Source: Methylotetracoccus oryzae (lineage in GTDB: Bacteria > Pseudomonadota > Gammaproteobacteria > Methylococcales > Methylococcaceae). Taken from it: DNA of 64,000 nt. The stretch lies in the NCBI RefSeq assembly GCF_006175985.1, contig NZ_SRSH01000002.1, positions 186,001 to 250,000 on the forward strand, in the 5' to 3' direction. This document shows positions 26,262 to 35,682 of the stretch, piece after piece (position 1 is the first letter of the stretch; each line of letters starts with the position of its first letter). The translations under genes and the position numbers were made by a program. The notes below the pieces were generated by a model. The model was not told where the DNA came from and searched no databases. It saw nothing but the letters and a program-made list of their open reading frames with translations.

Positions 26262-27440
26262 CTAACGTTCCACAGCGATCGAAATGCCTTGTCCGCCGCC
26301 GATGCACAGTGTGGCCAGGCCCTTGTGCGCGTTGCGCCGGCGCATCTCGTATAAGAGCGTGACCAGAATGCGGGCCCCGGAGGCGCCGATGGGGTGCCCC
26401 AGTGCAATGGCGCCGCCGTTGACGTTGATCTTGGACGTGTCCCAACCCAGATCGCGGTTCACGGCGATGGCCTGCGCCGCGAAGGCCTCATTGGCCTCGA
26501 TCAGGTCGAGCTCGTCAAGGCTCCAGCCAGCGCGGTGCAGGCAGCGTCGCGTCGCGCTGATTGGGCCCGTGCCCATGATGGCCGGCTCCACGCCCGCGGA
26601 GGCATAAGCGGCGACGCGGGCCAGCGGCTCGAGGTCGAGCCGGCGGGCCAGTTGCCCGGTCATGACCATGACGGCCGCGGCGCCATCGTTGATCCCCGAG
26701 GAATTGCCCGCGGTCACGCTGCCCGGCGTCCTGAATGCGGGCTTCAGTTTCGCCAGTGACTCCACGGTGGTGCCGTGTCGCGGGAACTCGTCGGTGTCGA
26801 AGATCAGCGGCGGGCCTTTGCGCTGCGGGATCTCGATCGCCGCGATCTCGTCCTTGAACACGCCGGACAGTTGGGCGGCCTCCGCCTTTTGTTGAGAAGC
26901 GGCCGCGAACGCGTCCTGTTCCTCGCGACTGATGCCATAGCGGTCCACGATGTTTTCTGCGGTTATACCCATGTGGCAGTCGTGGAAGGCATCCCACAGG
27001 CCGTCGACGATCATGCTGTCGATCAAGGTCCAGTCGCCGAGACGGTTGCCGTTGCGCGAATTCGGCAGCAGATGCGGCGCATTGCTCATGTTCTCCTGCC
27101 CGCCGGCAATGACGATCTCCGAATCGCCGCAGCGCACCGACTGAACGGCTAGCTGAACCGCCTTGAGTCCGCTGCCGCAGACCTTATTGACGGTCGTCGC
27201 GGAAACTTCGACCGGCAGGGCCGCGTGTATCGCGGATTGCCGGGCCGAGTTCTGGCCGGTGCCGGCGGTCAGCACTTGGCCCATGATGACTTCATCGATT
27301 TGCCGGGCTTCGAGGCCCGTCTGTTCGAGGAGCGCGAGGATGACGCGCGCGCCGAGCTGGACGGCCGGGATCTCCGCGAGCGCACCGCCGAATTTGCCGA
27401 TTGCGGTCCGCGCCGCCGCGACGATCACGACTTCGTCCAT
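26262..27440 (-). CDS. phaA: Acetyl-CoA acetyltransferase (beta-ketothiolase)
   Basis: 392-residue biosynthetic thiolase condensing two acetyl-CoA to acetoacetyl-CoA, the first step of PHB synthesis. The active-site Cys is in '[16 protein letters not shown]' near residue 89, the catalytic His in '[16 protein letters not shown]' near 348, and the second Cys in '[11 protein letters not shown]' near 378. Family length is about 394. Gene order after the phasin and before phaB makes the PHA role, rather than fatty acid degradation, likely. Confidence 0.96.
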   Translation of the reverse strand: MDEVVIVAAARTAIGKFGGALAEIPAVQLGARVILALLEQTGLEARQIDEVIMGQVLTAGTGQNSARQSAIHAALPVEVSATTVNKVCGSGLKAVQLAVQSVRCGDSEIVIAGGQENMSNAPHLLPNSRNGNRLGDWTLIDSMIVDGLWDAFHDCHMGITAENIVDRYGISREEQDAFAAASQQKAEAAQLSGVFKDEIAAIEIPQRKGPPLIFDTDEFPRHGTTVESLAKLKPAFRTPGSVTAGNSSGINDGAAAVMVMTGQLARRLDLEPLARVAAYASAGVEPAIMGTGPISATRRCLHRAGWSLDELDLIEANEAFAAQAIAVNRDLGWDTSKINVNGGAIALGHPIGASGARILVTLLYEMRRRNAHKGLATLCIGGGQGISIAVER

Positions 27441-27534
27441 TTCGGGCTACTCCTGGCTGAGGGGGGGCTGTGAGCCGGTGAGCTATGGTAGACCCGGCGC
27501 CCGCGGACGGGCAACCCGCGGGTGCCGGCCTCGA

Positions 27535-27867
27535 TCACGATTTCGGCTCGGCGACTTCCGTGCCCCACGCCGAGAATGCATCGCGTGTTTCCTTGACGAC
27601 CTCAAGTCCCTCGGTCGCGCGCCCCATCAGCTTGCGGCTGAACTCACCGGCGAGCTTGCTACTTTCGGCCGCCCATTTCTGCGGGTCCTTCAGTTCCCCG
27701 AGCAATGCCATCTGGCGCGTGCTCACATCGAGACAGTCCTGGGCTATGGACAAGCTGTAACGCGTGCACTTTTCAGCCGACTGTGCGGCGATTTCGCTCC
27801 AGCGCATCATCGGAGCCAGGGCAGCGCGGTTGATTTCCATCCATTGGTCGTACAGCTGCGTGTTCAT
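27535..27867 (-). CDS. Phasin family protein
   Basis: 110 residues from the ATG at 27867, preceded by GAGGAG. The protein is all-helical and amphipathic without a signal peptide: 'MNTQLYDQWMEINRAALAPM' then helices ending 'LEVVKETRDAFSAWGTEVAE'. Phasins coat PHA granules and control their number and size. Identification relies on helical composition, length and locus. The promoter at 27920-27948 lies directly upstream. Confidence 0.85.
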   Translation of the reverse strand: MNTQLYDQWMEINRAALAPMMRWSEIAAQSAEKCTRYSLSIAQDCLDVSTRQMALLGELKDPQKWAAESSKLAGEFSRKLMGRATEGLEVVKETRDAFSAWGTEVAEPKS

Positions 27868-27919
27868 GGTAGATCTCCTCATGCTTCGTCGATCGTGCCC
27901 AACTTGGGTGGTGCAGTGC

Positions 27920-27948
27920 AGCATAAAATCCTTGGCGGTGCGTGTCAA
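27920..27948 (-). promoter_or_regulatory. Sigma70-type promoter of the phasin-phaAB-phaR run, with possible PhaR site
   Basis: On the minus strand a perfect TTGACA (27948-27943) and TATGCT (27925-27920) are 17 bp apart, about 52 bp upstream of the phasin start. Immediately downstream and overlapping the -10 is a TGC/GCA-rich stretch (27911-27924, TGCAGTGCAGCA on the plus strand). PhaR proteins of other proteobacteria bind TGC-rich sites of this kind, so an operator is plausible but untested. Confidence 0.75.
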
Positions 27949-28134
27949 CAGGCAATTGAAGTCGAGCGAACAAGCTCCGTTACGCCACGCCATGGCGTGC
28001 TATCGTCGGGATCATTAAAGGGGTAGAAAGTTAAAACGTGCGAAAAAGCAATTGGATAAAATGGCCTCAATCCGCTGTAGCGGATGACGGAGTCGGGCGG
28101 CAGTCACGGTCGTTGACGTCCCGAACTACTGCTA

Positions 28135-28163
28135 TTGCATCGCACCACCGCCGTGCGTATAGT
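28135..28163 (+). promoter_or_regulatory. Sigma70-type promoter of phaEC
   Basis: TTGCAT (28135-28140) and TATAGT (28158-28163) are separated by 17 bp. The pair lies about 47 bp ahead of the phaE ATG and diverges from the phasin promoter some 190 bp away. Confidence 0.7.
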
Positions 28164-28209
28164 CGCGCCTCATCAGGGTGCGGGACACACGACTTACAGA
28201 GGAGCGGCC

Positions 28210-29334
28210 ATGAGCGATTCATCATCTTCCACGAGCGGTCCGTGGGCCGATGCGTGGATGCAAATGCAGCGGCACTACTGGGACGCCTGGAGCGATCTGA
28301 CGAAGCGCGCGGCCGACAGCGGTGCACCGAAAAAGGCCGCTCCGGACGCAACATCCTGGACGCAGGGCCTGGACTACTGGTCGAAAATGATTGCCCCGGT
28401 CATTCCTTCCGAATCGCGCGCCTGGGTCGACAAGATTCTCGAGATGAACCAGAGCTATGCGCGGATGGGCGAGTTGCTCTGGCAGGCGGTCTCGGCCGGC
28501 CCCGATACGGGGCAAAACCTGACGTCCTGGTGGGAAGGAGTCACCCGGGCCGTGCAGGAGATGCAGAAAAAGGCTTCGTCGGCGGCTCCGGCGGCTGGTA
28601 ACGAGTCCTGGAACGGTTTCGCCACGCTGTGGGGTTTACCTCTCGACCACTGGAGTCGGGTCACGTCGGCCTGTTCCCTGTTCCCCGGAGACATGAGCAA
28701 AGCCTTGCATGATCTGAATGCGGCGCGCCGGAGCGATGCGCTGCCGGATTTCCTGTCGGGTTGGCTGTCGACGCCGACCTTGGGCTACACGCGCGAATCC
28801 CAGGAAGAAGTGCAGCGGCTCGGCCAATGCCTGCTCGACTACCAAAAGGCGATGCAGGACTATTCGGGGGTGCTGTCCGGAGTGGTGGCCCGGGCCGCCG
28901 AGCTGTTGCGGGAAAAGGCGACCGAACGCGTTGGCCAGGGCGATGCCTTCGAGAGCGTCCGGGAGTGTTACAACCTGTGGGTCGACTGCGGCGAAGAAGC
29001 CTACGCCGAGATCTGTGCATCCGACGCCTTCACCCGGTCTCAGGCCGCCATGACGAATGCGCTGATGGCGCTGAAACGCCAGGAGCAGTCGATGATCGAC
29101 GAGGCGCTCAGTGCCCTGAACATGCCGACCCGTCGGGAATTGGACACGAGCCACCGCCGCGTCCACCAACTGCAGCGCCGCGTCTGGAAACTCGAGGAGG
29201 CGCTGAACGCCTCCGGCATCGCTGAACTGCGGGCGGAAATGGAAGCACTGCGGACCGAACTCGCGGCAGTGCGGTCCACCGCGCCGGCACCTGCCAGCAC
29301 GCGGCGGGCAGCGAAAGCCAAGGACGAGACCTAA
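28210..29334 (+). CDS. phaE: Class III PHA synthase subunit PhaE
   Basis: 374 residues from the ATG at 28210, ribosome site GAGGAG. An N-terminal Trp-rich region (PWADAWMQMQRHYWDAWSDL), a central helical domain (ALPDFLSGWLSTPTLGYTRE) and a C-terminal coiled coil (RRVHQLQRRVWKLEEALNAS) match PhaE of purple sulfur bacteria. PhaE has no catalytic residues; it forms the active synthase with PhaC. It is 24 bp upstream of phaC. The presence of PhaE defines this as a class III system. Confidence 0.93.
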   Translation: MSDSSSSTSGPWADAWMQMQRHYWDAWSDLTKRAADSGAPKKAAPDATSWTQGLDYWSKMIAPVIPSESRAWVDKILEMNQSYARMGELLWQAVSAGPDTGQNLTSWWEGVTRAVQEMQKKASSAAPAAGNESWNGFATLWGLPLDHWSRVTSACSLFPGDMSKALHDLNAARRSDALPDFLSGWLSTPTLGYTRESQEEVQRLGQCLLDYQKAMQDYSGVLSGVVARAAELLREKATERVGQGDAFESVRECYNLWVDCGEEAYAEICASDAFTRSQAAMTNALMALKRQEQSMIDEALSALNMPTRRELDTSHRRVHQLQRRVWKLEEALNASGIAELRAEMEALRTELAAVRSTAPAPASTRRAAKAKDET

Positions 29335-29358
29335 TCCCCCCGGAGTCAGGAGAGCGAC

Positions 29359-30414
29359 ATGTTACGTCCCGACCAGATTGTTCAGGAACTCACGGAGTTC
29401 AACCGCAAAGTGGCGGCCGGGATCGGCGCCCTCGGACAAATCGGCGACATCGACGTCGGTGCCAGCGAGAAGGATCCCGTGTATCAGGAAGACAAGGTGA
29501 TCCTGTACCGTTTCCGGTCGCGCACTGCGGATCCGGCCAAGGTGCCGTTGCTGATTGTCTATGCGCTGGTCAACCGGCCCTACATGGCGGATCTGCAGGA
29601 GGACCGGTCCATGATTCGCGGGTTGCTTGACCAGGGCCTCGATGTATACCTGATCGACTGGGGTTATCCCGACGGTGCCGACCGCTACCTCGATCTTGAC
29701 GATTACCTCAACGGGTATCTGCGCCGTTGCGTCGACTTCATCTGCCGCGAACACAAGCTCCCGAGTCTCAACCTGCTGGGTATTTGCCAGGGAGGGACTT
29801 TCAGTCTGTGCTTTTCCGCCATGCACCCGGATAAGGTCCTGAACCTTGTCACGATGGTGACACCAGTCGATTTCCACACGCCCGACAATGTGTTGGGCAG
29901 GTGGGTACGGGACCTGGATGTCGACCTGATGGTCGACACGCTCGGGAACGTGCCCGGCGAACTGCTGAACTGGAGTTTCCTTTCTCTGAAGCCGTTTCGC
30001 CTCACCGGCCAGAAATACATCGACATGGCGGACATCTTCGAGGACCCGGTTAAGCTGAAGAACTTTCTGCGGATGGAAAAGTGGATCTTCGACAGTCCCG
30101 ATCAGGCCGGCGAAGCCTATCGCCAGTTCATCACCTGGTTCTACCAGGAGAACCGGCTCGTCGCAGGCGGGCTGCGAATCGGCGACCATGCCGTCGACCT
30201 GCGCCGGATCACGATGCCCCTGTTCAATGTCTACGCGACGGAGGACCACCTCGTGCCACCGGCGGCGTCGATCGCGCTCGAGCAGCATGTGGGCACCAAG
30301 GACTACACCACGATGGCGTTCAAGGGCGGCCACATCGGTATCTACGTCAGCGGTCGCGCCCAGAAGGACATTCCGCGCGGTGTGGCTGATTGGCTTAAAG
30401 CGCGGATGCCTTGA
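29359..30414 (+). CDS. phaC: Class III PHA synthase catalytic subunit PhaC
   Basis: 351 residues, the size of class III PhaC (about 355) rather than class I (about 590). The alpha/beta hydrolase lipase-like box with catalytic Cys is 'LNLLGICQGGTFSLCFSAMH' near residue 142. The general-base Asp is in 'NVYATEDHLVPPAAS' and the His in 'FKGGHIGIYVSGRAQ'. It polymerises (R)-3-hydroxyacyl-CoA into storage polyester with PhaE. It is co-transcribed with phaE. Confidence 0.97.
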   Translation: MLRPDQIVQELTEFNRKVAAGIGALGQIGDIDVGASEKDPVYQEDKVILYRFRSRTADPAKVPLLIVYALVNRPYMADLQEDRSMIRGLLDQGLDVYLIDWGYPDGADRYLDLDDYLNGYLRRCVDFICREHKLPSLNLLGICQGGTFSLCFSAMHPDKVLNLVTMVTPVDFHTPDNVLGRWVRDLDVDLMVDTLGNVPGELLNWSFLSLKPFRLTGQKYIDMADIFEDPVKLKNFLRMEKWIFDSPDQAGEAYRQFITWFYQENRLVAGGLRIGDHAVDLRRITMPLFNVYATEDHLVPPAASIALEQHVGTKDYTTMAFKGGHIGIYVSGRAQKDIPRGVADWLKARMP

Positions 30415-30455
30415 GCCGCTCCGGTTCCGGCCCAGGGATGTCAGGGCTGGGTTGA

Positions 30456-30474
30456 GCGCCGCGCAGTGCGGCGC
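30456..30474 (+). terminator. Hairpin after phaC
   Basis: GCGCCGC (30456-30462) and GCGGCGC (30468-30474) flank a 5-nt loop, 42 bp after the phaC stop and before the Fur-controlled feo promoter. No T-run follows, so termination is inferred. Confidence 0.5.
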
Positions 30475-30520
30475 GGATACGAGATCGTCGAGTCTGAAGC
30501 TTGTTCCTTTGCTCGGTTGG

Positions 30521-30539
30521 CATTAGGATAATCATTATC
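30521..30539 (+). promoter_or_regulatory. Fur box upstream of feoA
   Basis: The 19-bp sequence CATTAGGATAATCATTATC matches the Fur consensus at 16 of 19 positions, including the whole right half (GATAATCATTATC). It covers a -10-like GATAAT, so iron-bound Fur would block transcription of feoABC. It lies 60 bp upstream of the feoA ATG. Confidence 0.88.
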
Positions 30540-30598
30540 ATTTGGTGCTGAACGAGAAGGGTGCTCGCGACGTGTCGCGCGCCCGTGGAGACATATTG

Positions 30599-30832
30599 AT
30601 GACCCTGCGTGATCTCGCCGCTGGTGAACTGGGCCGGGTTCTGGGTTTTGCCCCCGGCAGTCGGGCGTATCGGGCGCGGCTGCTCGCCATGGGGCTCACG
30701 CCCGGAACGGATTTCGCGGTCGTGCGCTTTGCACCACTGGGCGATCCGGTCGAGATCCGCGTTCGCGGCTTCGCCCTCAGTCTGCGCCGAAACGAAGCCA
30801 GCGTGTTGCTGGTCGAGAGGCGCGCCGCATGA
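30599..30832 (+). CDS. feoA: Ferrous iron transport protein FeoA
   Basis: 77 residues from the ATG at 30599, with GGAG nine bases upstream. The SH3-like fold is seen as 'LRDLAAGELGRVLGFAPGSR', 'RARLLAMGLTPGTDFAVVRF' and 'GDPVEIRVRGFALSLRRNEA', matching FeoA. It is a cytoplasmic accessory of FeoB. Its stop overlaps the feoB ATG by ATGA. An in-frame upstream start at 30542 would put the Fur box too close and is rejected. Confidence 0.95.
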   Translation: MTLRDLAAGELGRVLGFAPGSRAYRARLLAMGLTPGTDFAVVRFAPLGDPVEIRVRGFALSLRRNEASVLLVERRAA

Positions 30833-33162
30833 GCAAGCGGGTCATCGGCCTGGTCGGTAATCCGAACTGCGGCAAGACCACCCTCTTCAACCTGCTGACC
30901 GGCTCGCGCCAGCGCGTCGGTAACTGGCCGGGCGTCACCGTCGACCGTAAGGAGGGCCAGTATCGCGACGGCGACCTCGAGGTCTCCGTGGTCGATTTGC
31001 CGGGGATCTACTCGCTGGACGTTCTGCAGGAGGAGAGCGCCCTGGACGAAAAGGTCGCTCGCGACTACATCCTGTCCGGCCAGGCGCAGCTCTTCATCAA
31101 CATCATCGATGCGTCCAATCTGGAGCGCAATCTTTATCTGACCACCCAATTGCTCGAGATGCAGGTCCCGCTGCTGATCGTGCTGAACATGATGGACGTC
31201 GCGAACGACCTTGGCATCGAAATCGATGCCAATGCACTGTCGCGGCGTCTCGGTTGTCCGGTCGTGCCCGTCGTCGCCGTACGCGGCAAGGCACTGGAGA
31301 CTCTCCGGGAACGCATCCGCAGGCTACTCGAACAGACTCGGATTGCCACCACGCGCGTGGCCTATGCACCCGTGATCGAGGCCGCAGTCGACGAACTGGT
31401 CTCGATACAGGGAGTGGTGGTGCATGAGGGACGCCGGCTCGACACGCGCTGGCTGTCGCTGAAGTTGCTTGAAGGGGACGTACCGAGTGTGCGGCTGGCA
31501 AGCCCCGCCGCCGTGAGGCTGTTGCCCGAACTGCTGGCGCGAATCGAGCATGACACCGGCGAAGAGGCCGACATTCTGATTGCCGACAGCCGTTACGGCT
31601 TCATCAATGCGATCAGCCAGAATGTCGTGCGCCGCACGACGCGTCTGCGGCGCAGCATTTCGGACCGTATCGATCAGTTGGTGCTGAACCGCCTGCTCGG
31701 CATACCCATCTTCCTGGGCATGATGTACCTGATGTTCATGTTCACGATCAACGTCGGGGGCATCTTCGTCGACTTTTTCGATCAACTCGGGGCCCTGCTG
31801 TTCGTCGATGGGCTGGCGGCAGTGCTGGAGCGGCTGCACAGCCCGGAGTGGTTGTCGACGCTAATGGCGAACGGGGTCGGTGGCGGTTTGCAGATCATCG
31901 CGACATTCATCCCGATCATTGGCTGCCTGTATCTCTTCCTTTCCTTCCTGGAAGATTCCGGCTACATGGCACGGGCGGCCTTTGTTATGGATCGACTGAT
32001 GCATTTCATCGGGCTTCCCGGCAAGTCGTTCGTACCGCTGCTGGTCGGTTTTGGCTGCAACGTGCCGGCCATCATGGCGACCCGGACCCTGGACAGCGAG
32101 CGCGACCGGTTCCTCACGGTGGCGATGAACCCCTTCATGTCCTGTGGTGCCCGGTTGTCCGTGTATGCCCTGTTCGTCGCAGCGTTCTACCCCAGCGGCG
32201 GGCACGATGTCGTTTTCGCCCTGTACCTGGTGGGTATCGCCGTCGCCATTCTGACGGGCTATGTCCTTAAAACGACGCTGTTGGGGGGCGAAGCGACGCC
32301 CTTCATCATGGAATTGCCGCCCTACCATCTGCCTACCGCGAAAAGCGTTCTGCTGCGGACCTGGGATCGTCTCAAGAGCTTCATGTTTGGAGCGGGGAAA
32401 GCGATCATCGGGGTAGTGGTCATATTGAGTTTCCTGAACAATCTGGGGCGAGATGGATCCTTCGGACACGAAAATTCCCAGGATTCGATCCTCAGCGACA
32501 TAGGACGCGCCATCACTCCGGTGTTCTCGCCCATGGGCATCACACCGGACAACTGGCCCGCCACGGTGGGTATTTTCACCGGGATTTTCGCCAAAGAGGC
32601 CGTCGTCGGCACACTGAATGCACTCTATACGCAGGTAGCGGCCAATGAATCGGGAGCGGGGTCGGCCCTTGAGGCGAAACCTTTCGATTTTCTGGAGGGC
32701 CTCAAGTCGGCCACGGCGACCATCCCCGAGAATGCATGGGAGGCACTCGGGACCTACGCCGACCCGTTCAAGCTACGCACAGTCGGCGATACCGATGCCC
32801 TGGCGGAGGAGGGTGCCAGCGACGTCAGTCTCGGGGCCATGGTCTCGCGTTTCGACGGGGGGGTCGGGGCTTTCGCCTATCTCCTGTTCGTCCTGCTTTA
32901 CATACCCTGCGTCGCGGCGACGGCTGCGATTTATCGCGAAACGCACTGGCGCTGGGCCGCCTTCGTCGTCGCCTGGACAACGGGCATTGCCTATGCGGTG
33001 GCCACGATGTACTACCAGGCGGCCACTTTCACCCGCCACCCGGCGTCCTCCCTGATGTGGATTGGCGGGCTGACCGCGCTGTTCGTCGTGGTGGTCGTGT
33101 TGCTGTGGACCGTGGGGCGGCGGGGGGAGACCCTGGGCCCTCCGGTGCCGATGAAATCCTGA
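30829..33162 (+). CDS. feoB: Ferrous iron transporter FeoB
   Basis: 777 residues (E. coli 773). The N-terminal G domain has 'IGLVGNPNCGKTTLFNLLTG' (G1), 'VVDLPGIYSL' (G3) and 'IVLNMMDVAND' (G4). The membrane part carries the two gate motifs, 'LLVGFGCNVPAIMATRTLDS' and 'MNPFMSCGARLSVYALFVAA', each with the conserved Cys of Fe(II)-conducting FeoB. It imports Fe(II) across the inner membrane. It lies in a feoABC operon under the Fur box at 30521-30539. Confidence 0.98.
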   Translation: MSKRVIGLVGNPNCGKTTLFNLLTGSRQRVGNWPGVTVDRKEGQYRDGDLEVSVVDLPGIYSLDVLQEESALDEKVARDYILSGQAQLFINIIDASNLERNLYLTTQLLEMQVPLLIVLNMMDVANDLGIEIDANALSRRLGCPVVPVVAVRGKALETLRERIRRLLEQTRIATTRVAYAPVIEAAVDELVSIQGVVVHEGRRLDTRWLSLKLLEGDVPSVRLASPAAVRLLPELLARIEHDTGEEADILIADSRYGFINAISQNVVRRTTRLRRSISDRIDQLVLNRLLGIPIFLGMMYLMFMFTINVGGIFVDFFDQLGALLFVDGLAAVLERLHSPEWLSTLMANGVGGGLQIIATFIPIIGCLYLFLSFLEDSGYMARAAFVMDRLMHFIGLPGKSFVPLLVGFGCNVPAIMATRTLDSERDRFLTVAMNPFMSCGARLSVYALFVAAFYPSGGHDVVFALYLVGIAVAILTGYVLKTTLLGGEATPFIMELPPYHLPTAKSVLLRTWDRLKSFMFGAGKAIIGVVVILSFLNNLGRDGSFGHENSQDSILSDIGRAITPVFSPMGITPDNWPATVGIFTGIFAKEAVVGTLNALYTQVAANESGAGSALEAKPFDFLEGLKSATATIPENAWEALGTYADPFKLRTVGDTDALAEEGASDVSLGAMVSRFDGGVGAFAYLLFVLLYIPCVAATAAIYRETHWRWAAFVVAWTTGIAYAVATMYYQAATFTRHPASSLMWIGGLTALFVVVVVLLWTVGRRGETLGPPVPMKS

Positions 33163-33178
33163 TAGCGAGAGACGCGTC

Positions 33179-33403
33179 ATGTTGCTGGTTGATCTTCGTG
33201 ACTACATCGCTGAGCGCGGTCGTGTTTCGATGCGCGACCTGGCGCTGCATTTCGAGGTCGAGCCCGAAGCGGTGCGGGGCATGCTGGCGCACTGGATTCG
33301 CAAGGGCAAGGTGAGCCGCGACGCGGCGTGTCCGCCCTGTGGTTCCGGCTGCTGCAACTGCGCCACCGATCTCACCGAATTCTATCTGTGGAACGGAGCC
33401 TGA
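33179..33403 (+). CDS. feoC: FeoC-like winged-helix protein with cysteine cluster
   Basis: 74 residues. A winged-helix fold (LLVDLRDYIAERGRVSMRDL, then 'ALHFEVEPEAVRGMLAHWIR') is followed by the cysteine wing 'CPPCGSGCCNC' with five Cys, typical of FeoC that binds an Fe-S cluster or protects FeoB from proteolysis. It is 16 bp after feoB, completing feoABC. The extra cysteine and compact spacing are typical variation in this family. Confidence 0.9.
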   Translation: MLLVDLRDYIAERGRVSMRDLALHFEVEPEAVRGMLAHWIRKGKVSRDAACPPCGSGCCNCATDLTEFYLWNGA

Positions 33404-33415
33404 CGACGGCTAGGC

Positions 33416-34747
33416 TCAGTCGGCCGTCGGCTGCGCTGATTCGACCGATGGTGCTTCCCCGGGACCAGTAGCCACCTCTCGCAACAACCGTCGCTTGATG
33501 GCGACGACGCGCTGTGGGTAGTCCGACGGAAAAGTCCAATAGGGAAATCCCTGGCCCGTGCGGCTCTGGTTCAGGCCGCGCGCGTCGGGCGGGATGTGGA
33601 ACAGGAACTTTAGCAACACATCGCTGCTGACCCAGGGGTGGTCGTACCAGAATGCGTGAGAGCGCCGTGGCATACCCGGGATGGCCTCGGGCTTGACGTT
33701 GATCAGGTCGAAGCTCAAGCGTGCGGCGGCGTCGATCAACCAGTGAGACTCCGCCTCCGATAATTCCGAGGGGTCGGGATTGCCGAGTCTGGAGCCGCCG
33801 TGCAGCCACTTGGACAGGCCCAGCGCGGCGTCGTCGAGGTTGGCGGAGACTGTGACCCGCCGGGTAGCGTCCAGATACTGCGGCAGTTCGGCAATAAACG
33901 TTCGCAGCGCGATGTCGGGCGCTGCGAGATACACTTCGCCCAGCCGCAGTGGGGATTGCGGGCGCCCGCGTCGGGACGGTCGGTGCAACGCCGCCAGGCC
34001 TGGACTGACGATTTGCGCGCCGGCGCTGTAGGCCAGCACGTTGATGTGTTCCGCGGCCGTGTGCGCCGCCAGCAATTCGTACAAGCGCGCGAAGACTGGA
34101 ACTGATGCGCGTGCGTTGCGGACGTCGGTAAAGTACCTCAGCCCGCTGCCGGCCGACGGCCAGATGAAGGCCAGAACGACCGCGCTGCCGCCGGTGAAGT
34201 GGCGGAACTGCGCGGCCTGTGCGCTGGCCAGTTCGACCGTGGAATTGGAGCCGTGCACGTAGATCGTCAGATCCTTGTTGCGACTTGTCGCCAAGGCGGC
34301 GTCGATCGCTGCGAGGAAGCGACGGGTGTCCGGTTGCAGGCCCCCTGTGCCCTCATCTTCTCTGACGACCGCGAGTTCCTCCAGCGACTCAAGTTGCAAT
34401 CTCGGGCGCGTCGTGCGGGAAGGCGTCACTGACACGCGATACAAGTCATCCCAGGTTTGTTCCATCGGACCGATTCGCACCGCGGCATGCCCAACATACA
34501 GGCTCATGCCTGGCAAAATCGTGTGGACCCGGGCCCCGCGGGGTCCGACCGGTAAACGATTGGTTGCGTAGAAGACACTCACGCGATTCGACTTTTCCTC
34601 GGCACGGGCCGTCGCGAACGGGCTCAGTTCGCCAGAGGCGAATACCGCCGGGACCGGCATCAAGCGGGGCGCGGGTTGGCAGCCGGCGAGCAGGCTGGCC
34701 ATCAGCACCATGGATCGCAGGGTGAGGATGCGGAAGTCGGGCATCAA
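33416..34747 (-). CDS. Alpha/beta hydrolase lipoprotein (DUF900 family)
   Basis: 443 residues. The N-terminus has a lipobox (LMASLLAGC near residue 23), so the protein is exported and lipid-anchored. The DUF900 hydrolase core shows 'VFYATNRLP', 'LTIYVHGSNSTVELASAQAA', 'AFIWPSAGSGLRYFTDVRNA' and the nucleophile elbow 'INVLAYSAGAQIV'. The family is poorly characterised; the substrate is unknown. It is convergent with feoC (12 bp between the stops) and divergent from the membrane protein at 35095. Confidence 0.82.
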   Translation of the reverse strand: MMPDFRILTLRSMVLMASLLAGCQPAPRLMPVPAVFASGELSPFATARAEEKSNRVSVFYATNRLPVGPRGARVHTILPGMSLYVGHAAVRIGPMEQTWDDLYRVSVTPSRTTRPRLQLESLEELAVVREDEGTGGLQPDTRRFLAAIDAALATSRNKDLTIYVHGSNSTVELASAQAAQFRHFTGGSAVVLAFIWPSAGSGLRYFTDVRNARASVPVFARLYELLAAHTAAEHINVLAYSAGAQIVSPGLAALHRPSRRGRPQSPLRLGEVYLAAPDIALRTFIAELPQYLDATRRVTVSANLDDAALGLSKWLHGGSRLGNPDPSELSEAESHWLIDAAARLSFDLINVKPEAIPGMPRRSHAFWYDHPWVSSDVLLKFLFHIPPDARGLNQSRTGQGFPYWTFPSDYPQRVVAIKRRLLREVATGPGEAPSVESAQPTAD

Positions 34748-35094
34748 GGCGCGAAATAGCAGTGACGAAGCCGGGTCGACGAAAAGCCAGCGAGGCCTTC
34801 GCCGACGCGAAGTGGTTGACGGCCCATTTTAGGCCAACTCGCCAGTGAGCACCTTCTCGGAGCGCGAGGGGGTGCTGTCCCGACCCGAGACAACGAAGAA
34901 CAGTCCGCCGCGCTACCTCGACGGCAGCCGCTGCCTGGTTCCCGGCCAGCCTTCGTCATCGCCCTCGTCTGCATTGAAGCGGTAGCAAGGGATACGGTAG
35001 CCTTGCTGCAGTGCCCTGGTCACTCCCGTTGCGTTATTCCCTCATTGCCCATTTCAACTCGCCTCTTCCGTCTCCCAACGCCTCGCACGTACTC
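34748..35094. other. Divergent intergenic region
   Basis: About 347 bp between the DUF900 lipoprotein (minus) and a membrane protein (plus). It probably carries both promoters. No convincing -10/-35 pair or ORF was chosen. Confidence 0.4.
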
Positions 35095-35643
35095 ATGACC
35101 GATACCTACATCCACCCCAGGCCAAGGCTGCCGTTCTGGCTGCGTTGCCTGATCGCTCCGCTCGAATGGTCGATCGCGCTGATAATCCTGTTCGAGGAGT
35201 GGGGCTGGGAGCCGATGCAGCGACTGATGGTCCGCTTGGCGCGCTTGCCGGCGATGGCGGCGCTGGAGCGCCGCATCGCCTCGCTGCCGCCAGGCGGAGC
35301 GCTCGTGGCCTTCGCCCTGCCGACTCTGCTGATGCTGCCGGTGAACGTCTTCGGGGTCTGGCTCGTAGGGCAGGGACAGGCCCTGGCCGGACCTCTCGTC
35401 ATCATTGCCGCGAAACTCATCAGCACGACGCTGATCGCGCGAGTATTCACGCTGACCCGTCCGGTGCTGATGGAGCTCCGCTGGTTTGCGCACTTCTACG
35501 CTGGCTGGAAGCGATGGGAAGCGGCCCTCGTAGAGCCCGTTCGCGCTTCCTGGTTGTGGCGGACCGGGCGTGAACTCCGGGGCCGTTGGCGCGCCTGGCG
35601 CGCCGCGCGTGCCCCTGCTGCCGGGGATGCACGTCGTGGGTGA
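35095..35643 (+). CDS. Conserved membrane protein of unknown function
   Basis: 182 residues from the ATG at 35095 (MTDTYIHPRPRLPFWLRCLI). Hydrophobic helices lie at about residues 17-40 (IAPLEWSIALIILFEEWGWE) and 67-120 ('ALVAFALPTLLMLPVNVFGV', 'LAGPLVIIAAKLISTTLIAR'). The C-terminus is Arg/Trp-rich (RASWLWRTGRELRGRWRAWR), suggesting a cytoplasmic basic tail. I do not recognise the family. It lies 39 bp upstream of an alpha/beta hydrolase gene on the same strand. Confidence 0.75.
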   Translation: MTDTYIHPRPRLPFWLRCLIAPLEWSIALIILFEEWGWEPMQRLMVRLARLPAMAALERRIASLPPGGALVAFALPTLLMLPVNVFGVWLVGQGQALAGPLVIIAAKLISTTLIARVFTLTRPVLMELRWFAHFYAGWKRWEAALVEPVRASWLWRTGRELRGRWRAWRAARAPAAGDARRG

Positions 35644-35682
35644 GGTGGAGGTCTCACGGCCAATCTGTTACGACGGTCAGCG

